The translations under genes and the position numbers were made by a program. From the NCBI GenBank assembly GCA_026702845.1, contig JADCLS010000001.1:372001-436000 (forward strand): DNA of 64,000 bases, in the 5' to 3' direction. A model generated the notes under the pieces. It ran no database searches, was not told where the DNA came from, and saw only the letters and a list, made by a program, of their open reading frames with translations. Shown here piece after piece: positions 26,767-34,454 of this stretch (position 1 is its first letter; every line of letters begins with the position of its first letter). Source of the stretch: Candidatus Heimdallarchaeota archaeon (GTDB taxonomy: Archaea > Asgardarchaeota > Heimdallarchaeia > Heimdallarchaeales > Kariarchaeaceae).

Positions 26767-27726
26767 GTGAACGAATTCGGATATGGTTCTGCACCAGGCA
26801 AGCTAATAATTTCCGGCGACCATAGTGTGGTTTATGGACAACCAGCAATTGCAATTGCCTTGGACCTTAGATGTTATGTTAAAGCATGGAAGAGCTCATC
26901 GGGGTTAATTATTCATGCCAAAAATCTAGGAGATTCGTATTATTACACTATCTCAGAATTACAGAATTTGCAGAAAACAGAAACCAAATTCACAAAAATT
27001 GATGGGATTGCTCTCGGGATTTTGATAACCCTTGGCAAAATCAAACCAGAAATCGCAGTTGAAGTAAATTCAGATATACCAATGTCTGCAGGCTTAGGTA
27101 GCTCTGCAGCAGTCGCAGTTGCTTGTATTGCAGCAGTATGTGATTTATATGGAATAAATATCAGTAATGAAAAGATCTCAGAAATTGCATTTGAATCTGA
27201 AAAGATTATTCATGGCAGGCCTTCAGGTATTGACAATACTATGGCAACTTATGGGGGTATGTTAGTTTTTGAAAATGGAAACATAACACTTCAAGAACTC
27301 AATCAAAATATACCTCTGATTATAATTGATTCTCAAGTAGATCGAGATACTAAGAAAATGGTATCTAGCGTTGCAGAACTGAAAGAAAAATACAATGAAA
27401 TCAATGAGATTATAAGATGTATGGGAAATGTATCTCGAGCTGTTATTACATCAATTAATAATGGAAATCTAAAATCCTTGGGGGATCTGCTGAATATCAA
27501 TCAAGGATTACTTGATGCAATTGGAGTGAATCATCCGAAATTATCAGAGCTTATTTGGTGTCTACGAGAAGCTGGGTGCTTCGGAGCTAAAATAACTGGT
27601 GCAGGTGGGGGAGGATGTGTATTTGGGATTGCAGAAGATGCAGAATCAATTGTATCCAACCTGACAATATCAGGAAGTATTATTATAACTAACGCTAGTT
27701 TAGAGGGTGTTAAGATTGGTAGATAA
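26767..27726 (+). CDS. mvk: Mevalonate kinase
   Basis: The 319-residue GHMP kinase has all three family motifs: SAPGKLIISGDHSVVYGQP near the N-terminus, the phosphate loop PMSAGLGSSAAVAVA at about residue 100, and GCFGAKITGAGGGGCVFG near the C-terminus. It phosphorylates mevalonate for isoprenoid lipid synthesis. The start is a GTG at 26767. It overlaps the next gene, isopentenyl phosphate kinase, by 20 nt, which puts both steps of the archaeal mevalonate route in one unit. Confidence 0.93.
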   Translation: MNEFGYGSAPGKLIISGDHSVVYGQPAIAIALDLRCYVKAWKSSSGLIIHAKNLGDSYYYTISELQNLQKTETKFTKIDGIALGILITLGKIKPEIAVEVNSDIPMSAGLGSSAAVAVACIAAVCDLYGINISNEKISEIAFESEKIIHGRPSGIDNTMATYGGMLVFENGNITLQELNQNIPLIIIDSQVDRDTKKMVSSVAELKEKYNEINEIIRCMGNVSRAVITSINNGNLKSLGDLLNINQGLLDAIGVNHPKLSELIWCLREAGCFGAKITGAGGGGCVFGIAEDAESIVSNLTISGSIIITNASLEGVKIGR

Positions 27727-28531
27727 AATTACAATTATTAAACTAGGAGGTGCCTCTATAACTGATAAGACAACCCATCGTAAGGCTAATACTGAGGCCA
27801 TAAATCATATATTAAAGCAACTTGATAATAAATCAAATATCATACTGGTTCATGGTGCAGGATCATTTGGACATATTATTGCCAAGCAATATATGCTCAG
27901 ATATGGAGTATCTGATAATATTGATTTTAATGAACAAAGAGAGGGTATTGTCCAAGTAAGACAAGATCTCAATATGCTAGGGAGTCTTATTCATGATGCA
28001 GCCTATGAATTGGGGTTATTTCCCTTCATATTATCCGTACCTTCACTTATTGTTACAAAAGGAGAGGATCATGCTTTTGTTGCTTTTAATGCAGTGTCAC
28101 AGGCACTAGAAACAGGATTCATACCAATTCTTTCTGGAGATATCTGTTTTGATTCTTCAAGCAAGTTCAGAGTGATTTCAGGTGATAGAATTATTAAAAT
28201 GCTTTCGGAGTATTTTATAGATAAATATGAGGTTAGAGTGATTTTTGGAACTGATACAGATGGATTATATGATAAAGATCCCTCTAAAAATGAGGATGCT
28301 AAATTAATTACATCAATAACACATGAAGAAATATATGATTTTATGATTCATGCAGGAGAATCTGCAGGAATCGATATAACTGGGGGAATGCTAGGAAAGA
28401 TGCAACAGATATATGAGATTTCTAAACTTGGAGTGGACGTGATTATGGCTAATATCACCAAGGAGAATCGACTATTAGAAATTCTCAATAATAATGAAGC
28501 TATCTGTACTAAAATAAATTCAAAGGTATAA
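27707..28531 (+). CDS. ipk: Isopentenyl phosphate kinase
   Basis: The 274-residue amino acid kinase-fold protein has the N-terminal IIKLGGASITDK and the HGAGSFGH segment that includes the conserved histidine of isopentenyl phosphate kinases. TDTDGLYDKDP and the GGMLGKM segment complete the fold. The product makes isopentenyl diphosphate from isopentenyl phosphate. It starts at a GTG (27707) within the 3' end of mvk, so translational coupling is likely. With mvk it supports the alternative archaeal mevalonate pathway; the decarboxylase step is not in the window. Confidence 0.9.
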   Translation: MLRLVDKITIIKLGGASITDKTTHRKANTEAINHILKQLDNKSNIILVHGAGSFGHIIAKQYMLRYGVSDNIDFNEQREGIVQVRQDLNMLGSLIHDAAYELGLFPFILSVPSLIVTKGEDHAFVAFNAVSQALETGFIPILSGDICFDSSSKFRVISGDRIIKMLSEYFIDKYEVRVIFGTDTDGLYDKDPSKNEDAKLITSITHEEIYDFMIHAGESAGIDITGGMLGKMQQIYEISKLGVDVIMANITKENRLLEILNNNEAICTKINSKV

Positions 28532-28573
28532 TCAAGTAATCGGATTGTATTGAAATATATTACTTTATTGTAT

Positions 28574-28897
28574 TCAAAGTTCAAAGATCTTGATTGCAAC
28601 AACTGGACAATCTGTCTCACAGGCTAAGCATTCAATGCATTTATCCTGATTTGCTGGTGCTGCCTTGGTAGAACCTGTAGGATGACCATCATACTCTACA
28701 AGTACATATACTTCCTCTGGACATACGTCCAAACAAACACCATCACCAACGCAAATGTCAAAATCAACTGCAACGTTGTCTCCATGGATACCAAGTTTCT
28801 CTGGTGGATTAAATTCTCCCCAGATTGAATATCCATATTCTTCGTGTTTGGTGGTCACGCTCAGTTTATCCTTAAAGTCTGGATCTATTTCAGCCAT
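28574..28897 (-). CDS. 7Fe dicluster ferredoxin of the Sulfolobus/Thermoplasma type
   Basis: The 107-residue protein has two iron-sulfur motifs. The first, CVGDGVCLDVCP, is the spacing of the [3Fe-4S]-binding site in zinc-containing ferredoxins of Sulfolobus and Thermoplasma, and the second, CIECLACETDCP, is a classical [4Fe-4S] site. The N-terminal extension KLGIHGDNVAVDFDIC also matches. By alignment with the known zinc site (two histidines, a third histidine and an aspartate), two ligands remain (His18 and His38), and two appear lost (Tyr at the second histidine, Ala at the aspartate). It is a likely electron carrier for 2-oxoacid:ferredoxin oxidoreductases. Confidence 0.87.
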   Translation of the reverse strand: MAEIDPDFKDKLSVTTKHEEYGYSIWGEFNPPEKLGIHGDNVAVDFDICVGDGVCLDVCPEEVYVLVEYDGHPTGSTKAAPANQDKCIECLACETDCPVVAIKIFEL

Positions 28898-29095
28898 TTT
28901 TCTTTTCCTCTTTATGTCTCGCTATCATCTCGATTGAAAAGACTGCGAGATTATAGTTGACTGATTGACATTCTATTATTAAATATAGCTATGAATTGCT
29001 GTGGAGTTTGATAAACCATTTTCATTTTGAAACTATTATTACTTATTTTGGTCTATTAATTGCATATGAAAAAAAATCAGTCATAAATGTCTTGT

Positions 29096-31261
29096 TTAAA
29101 GATTAAAAATCATATCTCTGAATAGTTTTACTACTTCTTGTACAGGGAGCATAACTTTACCTTCCATCTCAGTATTACTCGCACTATCTTGACAAAACTG
29201 TGCAAAACTGAAAATATGTGTCGATAATTCAATAAATTGGCTATTTTGAGATTTTTCTAATGGATTAACTGCTAGGTAAGCTTTTGCTTTAGCATCTAGG
29301 AAGTTATCATGAGCCATACTGAATTTAGAATGTTGAGATGATACTGAACCGAGTATTGCCAGTTTAATCGCCTGGTAAAAGAAGTTAATTGACTGAACCA
29401 ATATATATTTCTCAGAAATGGATTCCCATTTAATACCTGATAGTAGGGGAATATTCTTGTTAACCCGCTCCTGTAACAATCTAGCACAATCAGCCTCTAT
29501 TTGATTGAGCATATCGGTGAAACTCTCATCTTCATCTAACGAATTTTTAATTTCCACAATTTGTTTTTCTATGACATTACCAGTAAGAATAATGAGAAAT
29601 TTGGGAAGAATAATATTAATGCAAGAATACTGGAGATTTAGTTCATAAAGTTCGATCTCATTCTGATAACCCGAAATTAAAGACCCTGTATACTGAGCAT
29701 AAATTCTCTCCCTTGGTAATTTACCACTAGGTTGATCCTCAAGTAAACTCATCGATCTGTGTGCATAATAATTAGCATTCCCTTTGTGAATAAGTGTTAG
29801 AATATTATTCTGATCTCGGTGTTCAAATGCAATTAGGTCGTTAATTATGCTTTCTGTTAATGCCTGCAGTGTCTCAATTCTCTTAATTGTCGAAATTCTT
29901 TCGATAATGCTTATCGGAACAAAACTAATTGTTTCAAGTAGTATTGTCAGATCTTCTTTAATCGCCATTAATTCAGCTCTAGTAGTTTGAAGATTGTTAA
30001 TTTCATTCATAGCATCCAATTTTTTGGCTATTTGATTTGTAGCAACATCTAATCTATTGGCAAAAAGTCTCAATCTGTGATTCAATTCTTCTGATAATTC
30101 GTCATATTCTTTTCCCAAGCTTAAGAGTAATTCAAGGGTAGACGCAAGAGCAATGAATAAATCTGGTAATGCAGAGAGGTATTTTATTTCTATTTCAGGC
30201 TCATAATCTTCAGAAAGTACTTTTATCTCGTGAAGTTTTGAGAGTATATTTTGTTTATTATTTATGAGTATATTCTTTGAAATGGAATTGTAGTGGCTAG
30301 TAAGCTGTGAGATAAGAAATACCAATCTAGTCTTCTCAATTATCTTATCAAACTCTTCAACTATTTCTACTATCCTTTTGTCAGATGTGTCTGTTAGATA
30401 TACATACCCCACTTTAGCAGCGTTAAGAACTTGCTCGAAATATCTCATGGATTGTTTATGTATTCCTTCCTGTGCTGTTCGTATACCTTTGAAATACAAA
30501 AATTTGCATTTACTCATAATTCCTTTACTCATGCTTAAGCATAGGTTAATTGATTGACTATCCTCTGTGGCATTATTCAATTCATTAGAACTTGTTAAAT
30601 GATCTTTTGCCAAATTATAGATGGAACTTTGGAGTGTATAATCATCCCACCACCAAGTGACACAAATTTCCTTAATTTTCCTACTGATGTGTAGTAAGTA
30701 ATAGTCACTCTTAGTTTTAAAAGCATATTTTACAAGCTCGTTATTCTCTTCTTTTATTTCAGGTATAGTATCGAGTTTTTCAAGTATTTTATTATAATTC
30801 TCAATTTTTAAGTTTTCTCGCATAATTGGTGCTATCTCTTCCAACGCAGCAGTTGGGAAATCTTTCTGATAGAATAACTCAGCAAGGAAATTTTTATAGA
30901 GAAGATTGTTAATATAATATCTCATATAGATTGCCTTTCGGCTTTTCATCGCATTGAGATATTGCAAATACTGATCACTGAGCAGAGTATTCTCAAAGAT
31001 CATGGTCAATAGGTTTCTAATCTTTTCTAATAATGTTTGTTCTGGTTTTTCATCTTTACTAAATTCATCATAGTATCGTTTGAAGAGTAATTGAGTTAGA
31101 TTATTAATTTTATCAAGTACTGGTATGCAAAATTCGATGTACTCTGTCCATCGAATAGATATCTCTTTCTCATCCTGTTTTAACATCACATCATGTAATA
31201 ACCTGTCTTTTTGTCTTTGCAATGAGATTATATCCTCGAAAGGACTTGTTATTGAGAGCAT
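29096..31261 (-). CDS. Large unidentified all-helical protein
   Basis: I do not recognise this protein of about 721 residues. Nearly all of it is predicted helix with evenly spaced leucines and isoleucines, giving a repeat-like appearance. No membrane segment, signal peptide or catalytic motif is visible. The first part includes KAIYMRYYINNLLYKNFLAE, and the middle has TSHYNSISKNILINNKQNIL. The N-terminus was fixed by GGAGG at 31267-31271, six bases before ATG 31261, rather than the TTG at 31273. It resembles a scaffold or TPR-like protein, but that is weak. The 163-nt region before it and the 199-nt region after it hold no other gene. Confidence 0.62.
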   Translation of the reverse strand: MLSITSPFEDIISLQRQKDRLLHDVMLKQDEKEISIRWTEYIEFCIPVLDKINNLTQLLFKRYYDEFSKDEKPEQTLLEKIRNLLTMIFENTLLSDQYLQYLNAMKSRKAIYMRYYINNLLYKNFLAELFYQKDFPTAALEEIAPIMRENLKIENYNKILEKLDTIPEIKEENNELVKYAFKTKSDYYLLHISRKIKEICVTWWWDDYTLQSSIYNLAKDHLTSSNELNNATEDSQSINLCLSMSKGIMSKCKFLYFKGIRTAQEGIHKQSMRYFEQVLNAAKVGYVYLTDTSDKRIVEIVEEFDKIIEKTRLVFLISQLTSHYNSISKNILINNKQNILSKLHEIKVLSEDYEPEIEIKYLSALPDLFIALASTLELLLSLGKEYDELSEELNHRLRLFANRLDVATNQIAKKLDAMNEINNLQTTRAELMAIKEDLTILLETISFVPISIIERISTIKRIETLQALTESIINDLIAFEHRDQNNILTLIHKGNANYYAHRSMSLLEDQPSGKLPRERIYAQYTGSLISGYQNEIELYELNLQYSCINIILPKFLIILTGNVIEKQIVEIKNSLDEDESFTDMLNQIEADCARLLQERVNKNIPLLSGIKWESISEKYILVQSINFFYQAIKLAILGSVSSQHSKFSMAHDNFLDAKAKAYLAVNPLEKSQNSQFIELSTHIFSFAQFCQDSASNTEMEGKVMLPVQEVVKLFRDMIFNL

Positions 31262-31266
31262 CAGTT

Positions 31267-31271
31267 CCTCC
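31267..31271 (-). promoter_or_regulatory. Shine-Dalgarno deciding the start of the helical protein
   Basis: CCTCC on the plus strand reads GGAGG on the minus strand, six bases before ATG 31261. It lies inside the longer open frame that begins with a TTG at 31273, so the ATG is the real start. Confidence 0.5.
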
Positions 31272-31445
31272 AAAATATAAATTGCGTACTTGAAACTGAA
31301 ATCAGATATTCTTAAAGGTGTTTGGCAGTATATCGATAGTTGATTGATTGTCTAATACAATTTCAGTGATTTTAAATTTTAATGACCTACAAATTAACCG
31401 GTTGTTTAATATAATTGATTTATTTTGGTTATTTTAGAGAATAGC

Positions 31446-31631
31446 ATGAATGAATTTCCAGAAGAAGAAAAACTTGATGAGGATAAATTAAAACTACTCT
31501 CAGTGAAAATTCCTAATGAGCATCTAATGGCCCTTGATGAATTACTCAGAAAAGAACGTTATCCTACTAGATCCGAGGCTATTCGTACTGCAATTCGGGA
31601 TCTAATCAAGCGACATTGGGGTAAGTATTGA
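31446..31631 (+). CDS. Ribbon-helix-helix (CopG/NikR-type) DNA-binding protein
   Basis: A protein of about 61 residues with the RHH signature: strand LLSVKIPNEHLMALDELL followed by RYPTRSEAIRTAIRDLI, the helix-turn-helix with the conserved SEAIR. It would bind DNA as a dimer and act as a local repressor. The N-terminus is short and acidic. ATG 31446 is taken instead of the upstream TTG. The next gene, a zinc-ribbon protein, begins 3 nt after its stop, so the two are clearly one operon. Confidence 0.85.
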   Translation: MNEFPEEEKLDEDKLKLLSVKIPNEHLMALDELLRKERYPTRSEAIRTAIRDLIKRHWGKY

Positions 31632-31634
31632 ACA

Positions 31635-31823
31635 ATGTGGTACATCGTCCAATGTAAACACCTGGATTGTTCAATGCACATGGTTGTTACTGCAGGAGCA
31701 AAGAGGAAGAAATGTGTTTACTGCGGACGTAGTTTCAAGGTGGAGGATCATTTTGTAAACATGTATAAGGATCAAGAAAAAGCAAGAGAGATGGTAAAAT
31801 ATTTTAACTCCAAAATTGTCTAA
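31635..31823 (+). CDS. Small zinc-ribbon protein
   Basis: The 62-residue protein has two pairs of cysteines (VQCKHLDCSM and KKCVYCGRSF), a zinc-ribbon, followed by a helical tail. It begins 3 nt after the RHH gene. Archaeal proteins of this size and pattern (DUF1922-like) are common and often lie next to transcription regulators, but the function is unknown. Its stop overlaps the stop of the converging gene by 4 nt. Confidence 0.7.
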   Translation: MWYIVQCKHLDCSMHMVVTAGAKRKKCVYCGRSFKVEDHFVNMYKDQEKAREMVKYFNSKIV

Positions 31824-32407
31824 CAATGATTAATTAAATACTCCTTTTCTACCAACTCGTTAGTAATTTGGAATGCTCTCTTTTGATCTATACTCATCAT
31901 TTGAGAAATTGTTTTCAAGTTTGCTCTTCCCTTAAGTCGTAGATAAGAGTAGATCTTCAACTCATCTCCTTTCAAATCTCGGGCATATTTACCTGAAAAC
32001 TCGTAAAGGCTTTCAGTTGATTTTATAATAAATTCATCTTCAACCATCTCAGTCATCTGTTCAAAAGCTGCAACATTCCCATTGAATTTTTCAGGTATGT
32101 ACTGGGTCATCTTCGTTGCAATTTTTGCTAACCCCTCACTATAAATTTTGGGATCCACATGTTTTTTTGTTCGTGCAACATAAATAAATTCATTTTGCTT
32201 GTGATATACAAATCTATAATTATTAGTTTCTAGGTGGTCTGCACCAGTATCCACATCATTAGAGAACATCTCAATTGCACTCAAGAATCCACTCATAATG
32301 GTTGAATCACTTTGTACCTTATCCTCCTGTTGTGCGTATTCTTGATGATAGACACATTCTCCACTATCTCGTAAAACATAGACATTTAGGAGATCCTTAT
32401 TTTCCAT
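31820..32407 (-). CDS. Longin/roadblock-like domain with C-terminal winged helix
   Basis: The 195-residue protein seems to have two parts. Residues 1 to about 115 follow an alpha/beta layout like longin or roadblock domains (LLNVYVLRDSGECVYHQEY; YRFVYHKQNEFIYVARTKKH), of the type used with small GTPases in Asgard archaea and eukaryotes. Residues about 140-195 form a winged-helix domain (GDELKIYSYLRLKGRANLKT; MSIDQKRAFQITNELVEKEY). The GTPase-regulatory fold attached to a DNA-binding domain is unusual. The longin call is by pattern only. ATG 32407 is preferred to TTG 32425. Confidence 0.5.
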   Translation of the reverse strand: MENKDLLNVYVLRDSGECVYHQEYAQQEDKVQSDSTIMSGFLSAIEMFSNDVDTGADHLETNNYRFVYHKQNEFIYVARTKKHVDPKIYSEGLAKIATKMTQYIPEKFNGNVAAFEQMTEMVEDEFIIKSTESLYEFSGKYARDLKGDELKIYSYLRLKGRANLKTISQMMSIDQKRAFQITNELVEKEYLINHC

Positions 32408-32557
32408 ATATGAAAAAGATAACAATTTATTTTTTCATATTGAGTAATACTAGAATATTACTTTCAGATTTCAATGAGAGAACAATGGATGATAATATTC
32501 TAAATGGATATTTTAGAGAGAGTATTTTTTTATGGTAGTTCCTTTAAGTGAAATTAA

Positions 32558-34369
32558 ATGTCTCAAAAATACAAATTCTTCTGCTTAGATACGAACTTCT
32601 TTATTACCTCATTTTCTGAAAATCCTGCAAGTTATGAACAGTTCAATAAAGTGCTAAATAGGATGAAAATTAAGATCATAATTGCTGATTATGTGCAAAA
32701 AGAGATGAGATGGTACATGAGGCGATCGATTGAACCTTTCCTGACGATCAAACCCGTCAATCCTGCCAAATTAAAGAAATATGAGGATGAGGCAAGAGGA
32801 AAGGTCACCAAGGGATTACCCCAAACGCCAGATATGGCAGTGGCATATTTAGCAGAACAGGAAGGTATTCCTATTGTATCATCAGATTGGAGGTTGGTTG
32901 AAGTTGGTCAAGAGTTGGGTTTAGATGCACTCATGAATTCTGCTTTTGTGGTAATGCTTCTTGAAGAAGTAGAAAATGATACTGATAGAGCATATTTAAA
33001 GGAGTTATATGAGATAATTATCGAAGATGAAATTCGACACTCTGTAAAATCCCAAGGAAAATATGATCCAGTTATTAGAATTCAGAAAATAATGGATTCT
33101 GCAATGAGTGTAATTAAAAAACAGACAATAGTTGAGGCAAAAGAAGAGAAAATAATTGAAAACTATGACTTTCCGTCCTATAAACAGTTATTTGAAGTTA
33201 CCCGAAGAATAAGAACTGATTTATCTGAGTACATATCAATGATTGAGATGGGACAATATAAACGTGTAATCTTTGAGCTGAATGAGGGCATGAAGCAATT
33301 ACGAGATCTATTACTAGAAACCCGTTTTAAAGAGGTTCCAAGTACGGATGAGCTAGTACAAGAGGCATATACAACACTGGGCCATATATTACTTCTATCT
33401 TCTACAGTTGCTTTAGATGAACAAAGGTTAAATGATGCCATTTCATTAATTGATCAACTAGCATTACTCTCTGGAAACAATCCTCAGCTTGAGGAACGAC
33501 TAGATATAGAAATTCATCTTCAACGATTAACTATTATTTTCTTGACTGAGCAATACAGTAGATTCAATATCTACTTCACTCCAGAATTTATGGAACTATG
33601 TATCAAAAGAGAAAGGCAAGACATACTCCTTTTACATAGAACTATGGGAATCATTGTGGCAGTTTTGAGCAATAAAAAAGTTGAAGATACGGCTCAAGCT
33701 AGGGATTTCTCTGAGATTCAATATTTAATACAACTTGGTGTCCAATTCATCACCATGGGTAATGTAGAGAATGCTTGGTTATTATTGCTTCAAGCAGTGC
33801 ACATGAGTATAAATTCAGACATGACTGGATTATTACTCGCGGTGTTTGAAATCATTTTACCTTTGTCATTTTTGAATAATACTTTTGATCCTAGTTTTTC
33901 TCAAATTCTGGGAATTGTGAAGAAAAAAGTTAGTAGCTTTCCATATCAAGAATATGAGAAGAGATCTCATAGAAATCTAACAGTAGATGATAAATTGATT
34001 AGATCAAGGGCAGTGGATACACAAAAGATCCCAAACAGTTTTCAAGGATTTTTGGATGTCATCTCATCAGAATTTGCAGATTTCAAGAAAATCGGAAGAT
34101 GTTCATTTGTACGAGTGATAGATTGGAATACTATGCATTTCATTGGGATTGTCGATCCTACATTGTCATTGGATGAAAATCTCACAGTGGGATGCAGTAT
34201 TAAACTTCAGGAGGGCAAGATGAGGGTTATTTCTCCATCAGCAAGTATAAAGTCAAACAGACAAGTTGATGTTCTCATAATTTGCAAACCTGAAGATCTT
34301 AAATTTGTGGTGCGAAGGGCTGGCAAAGTTCAAGTTGCACAATCTAGAGTGGGTGAATACGATCTATAA
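32558..34369 (+). CDS. PIN-domain protein with long helical and beta C-terminal regions
   Basis: The first 130 residues form a PIN nuclease domain with all four expected acidic residues: D11 in CLDTNFF, E49 in QKEMRW, D92 in TPDMAVAYLAE and D110 in SSDWRL. Then comes a helical segment of about 380 residues without a recognised family, ending in a small C-terminal domain from about residue 515 (KIGRCSFVRVIDWNTMHF; VDPTLSLDENLTVG). The helical part contains repeat-like helices of a TPR kind. The enzyme would be an endoribonuclease, or part of RNA quality control. No antitoxin-like partner is adjacent. The next gene encodes a second nuclease-type domain. Confidence 0.78.
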   Translation: MSQKYKFFCLDTNFFITSFSENPASYEQFNKVLNRMKIKIIIADYVQKEMRWYMRRSIEPFLTIKPVNPAKLKKYEDEARGKVTKGLPQTPDMAVAYLAEQEGIPIVSSDWRLVEVGQELGLDALMNSAFVVMLLEEVENDTDRAYLKELYEIIIEDEIRHSVKSQGKYDPVIRIQKIMDSAMSVIKKQTIVEAKEEKIIENYDFPSYKQLFEVTRRIRTDLSEYISMIEMGQYKRVIFELNEGMKQLRDLLLETRFKEVPSTDELVQEAYTTLGHILLLSSTVALDEQRLNDAISLIDQLALLSGNNPQLEERLDIEIHLQRLTIIFLTEQYSRFNIYFTPEFMELCIKRERQDILLLHRTMGIIVAVLSNKKVEDTAQARDFSEIQYLIQLGVQFITMGNVENAWLLLLQAVHMSINSDMTGLLLAVFEIILPLSFLNNTFDPSFSQILGIVKKKVSSFPYQEYEKRSHRNLTVDDKLIRSRAVDTQKIPNSFQGFLDVISSEFADFKKIGRCSFVRVIDWNTMHFIGIVDPTLSLDENLTVGCSIKLQEGKMRVISPSASIKSNRQVDVLIICKPEDLKFVVRRAGKVQVAQSRVGEYDL

Positions 34370-34418
34370 CCTCTAAAATTTTGAAATTCTAGGAATCTAT
34401 ATCACAAAAGAACAAGTA

Positions 34419-34427
34419 ATTTATATA
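34419..34427 (+). promoter_or_regulatory. TATA box of the receptor-like NYN gene
   Basis: The A/T-rich box ATTTATATA lies about 31 nt before ATG 34455, in the 85-nt gap after the PIN gene. It suggests a separate promoter and a very short leader for the NYN gene. Confidence 0.4.
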
Positions 34428-34454
34428 GAAGAACAAGGGATATACATTTAATAT

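Noticed and set aside
32302..32538. A 78-codon plus-strand frame before the PIN gene
   Set aside because: It overlaps the start of the minus-strand longin-like gene by about 100 nt and has no recognised domain or ribosome binding site.
32558..34369. VapBC-type toxin-antitoxin system
   Set aside because: The PIN domain is part of a 603-residue protein, and the RHH gene at 31446 is too far away and separated by a minus-strand gene.
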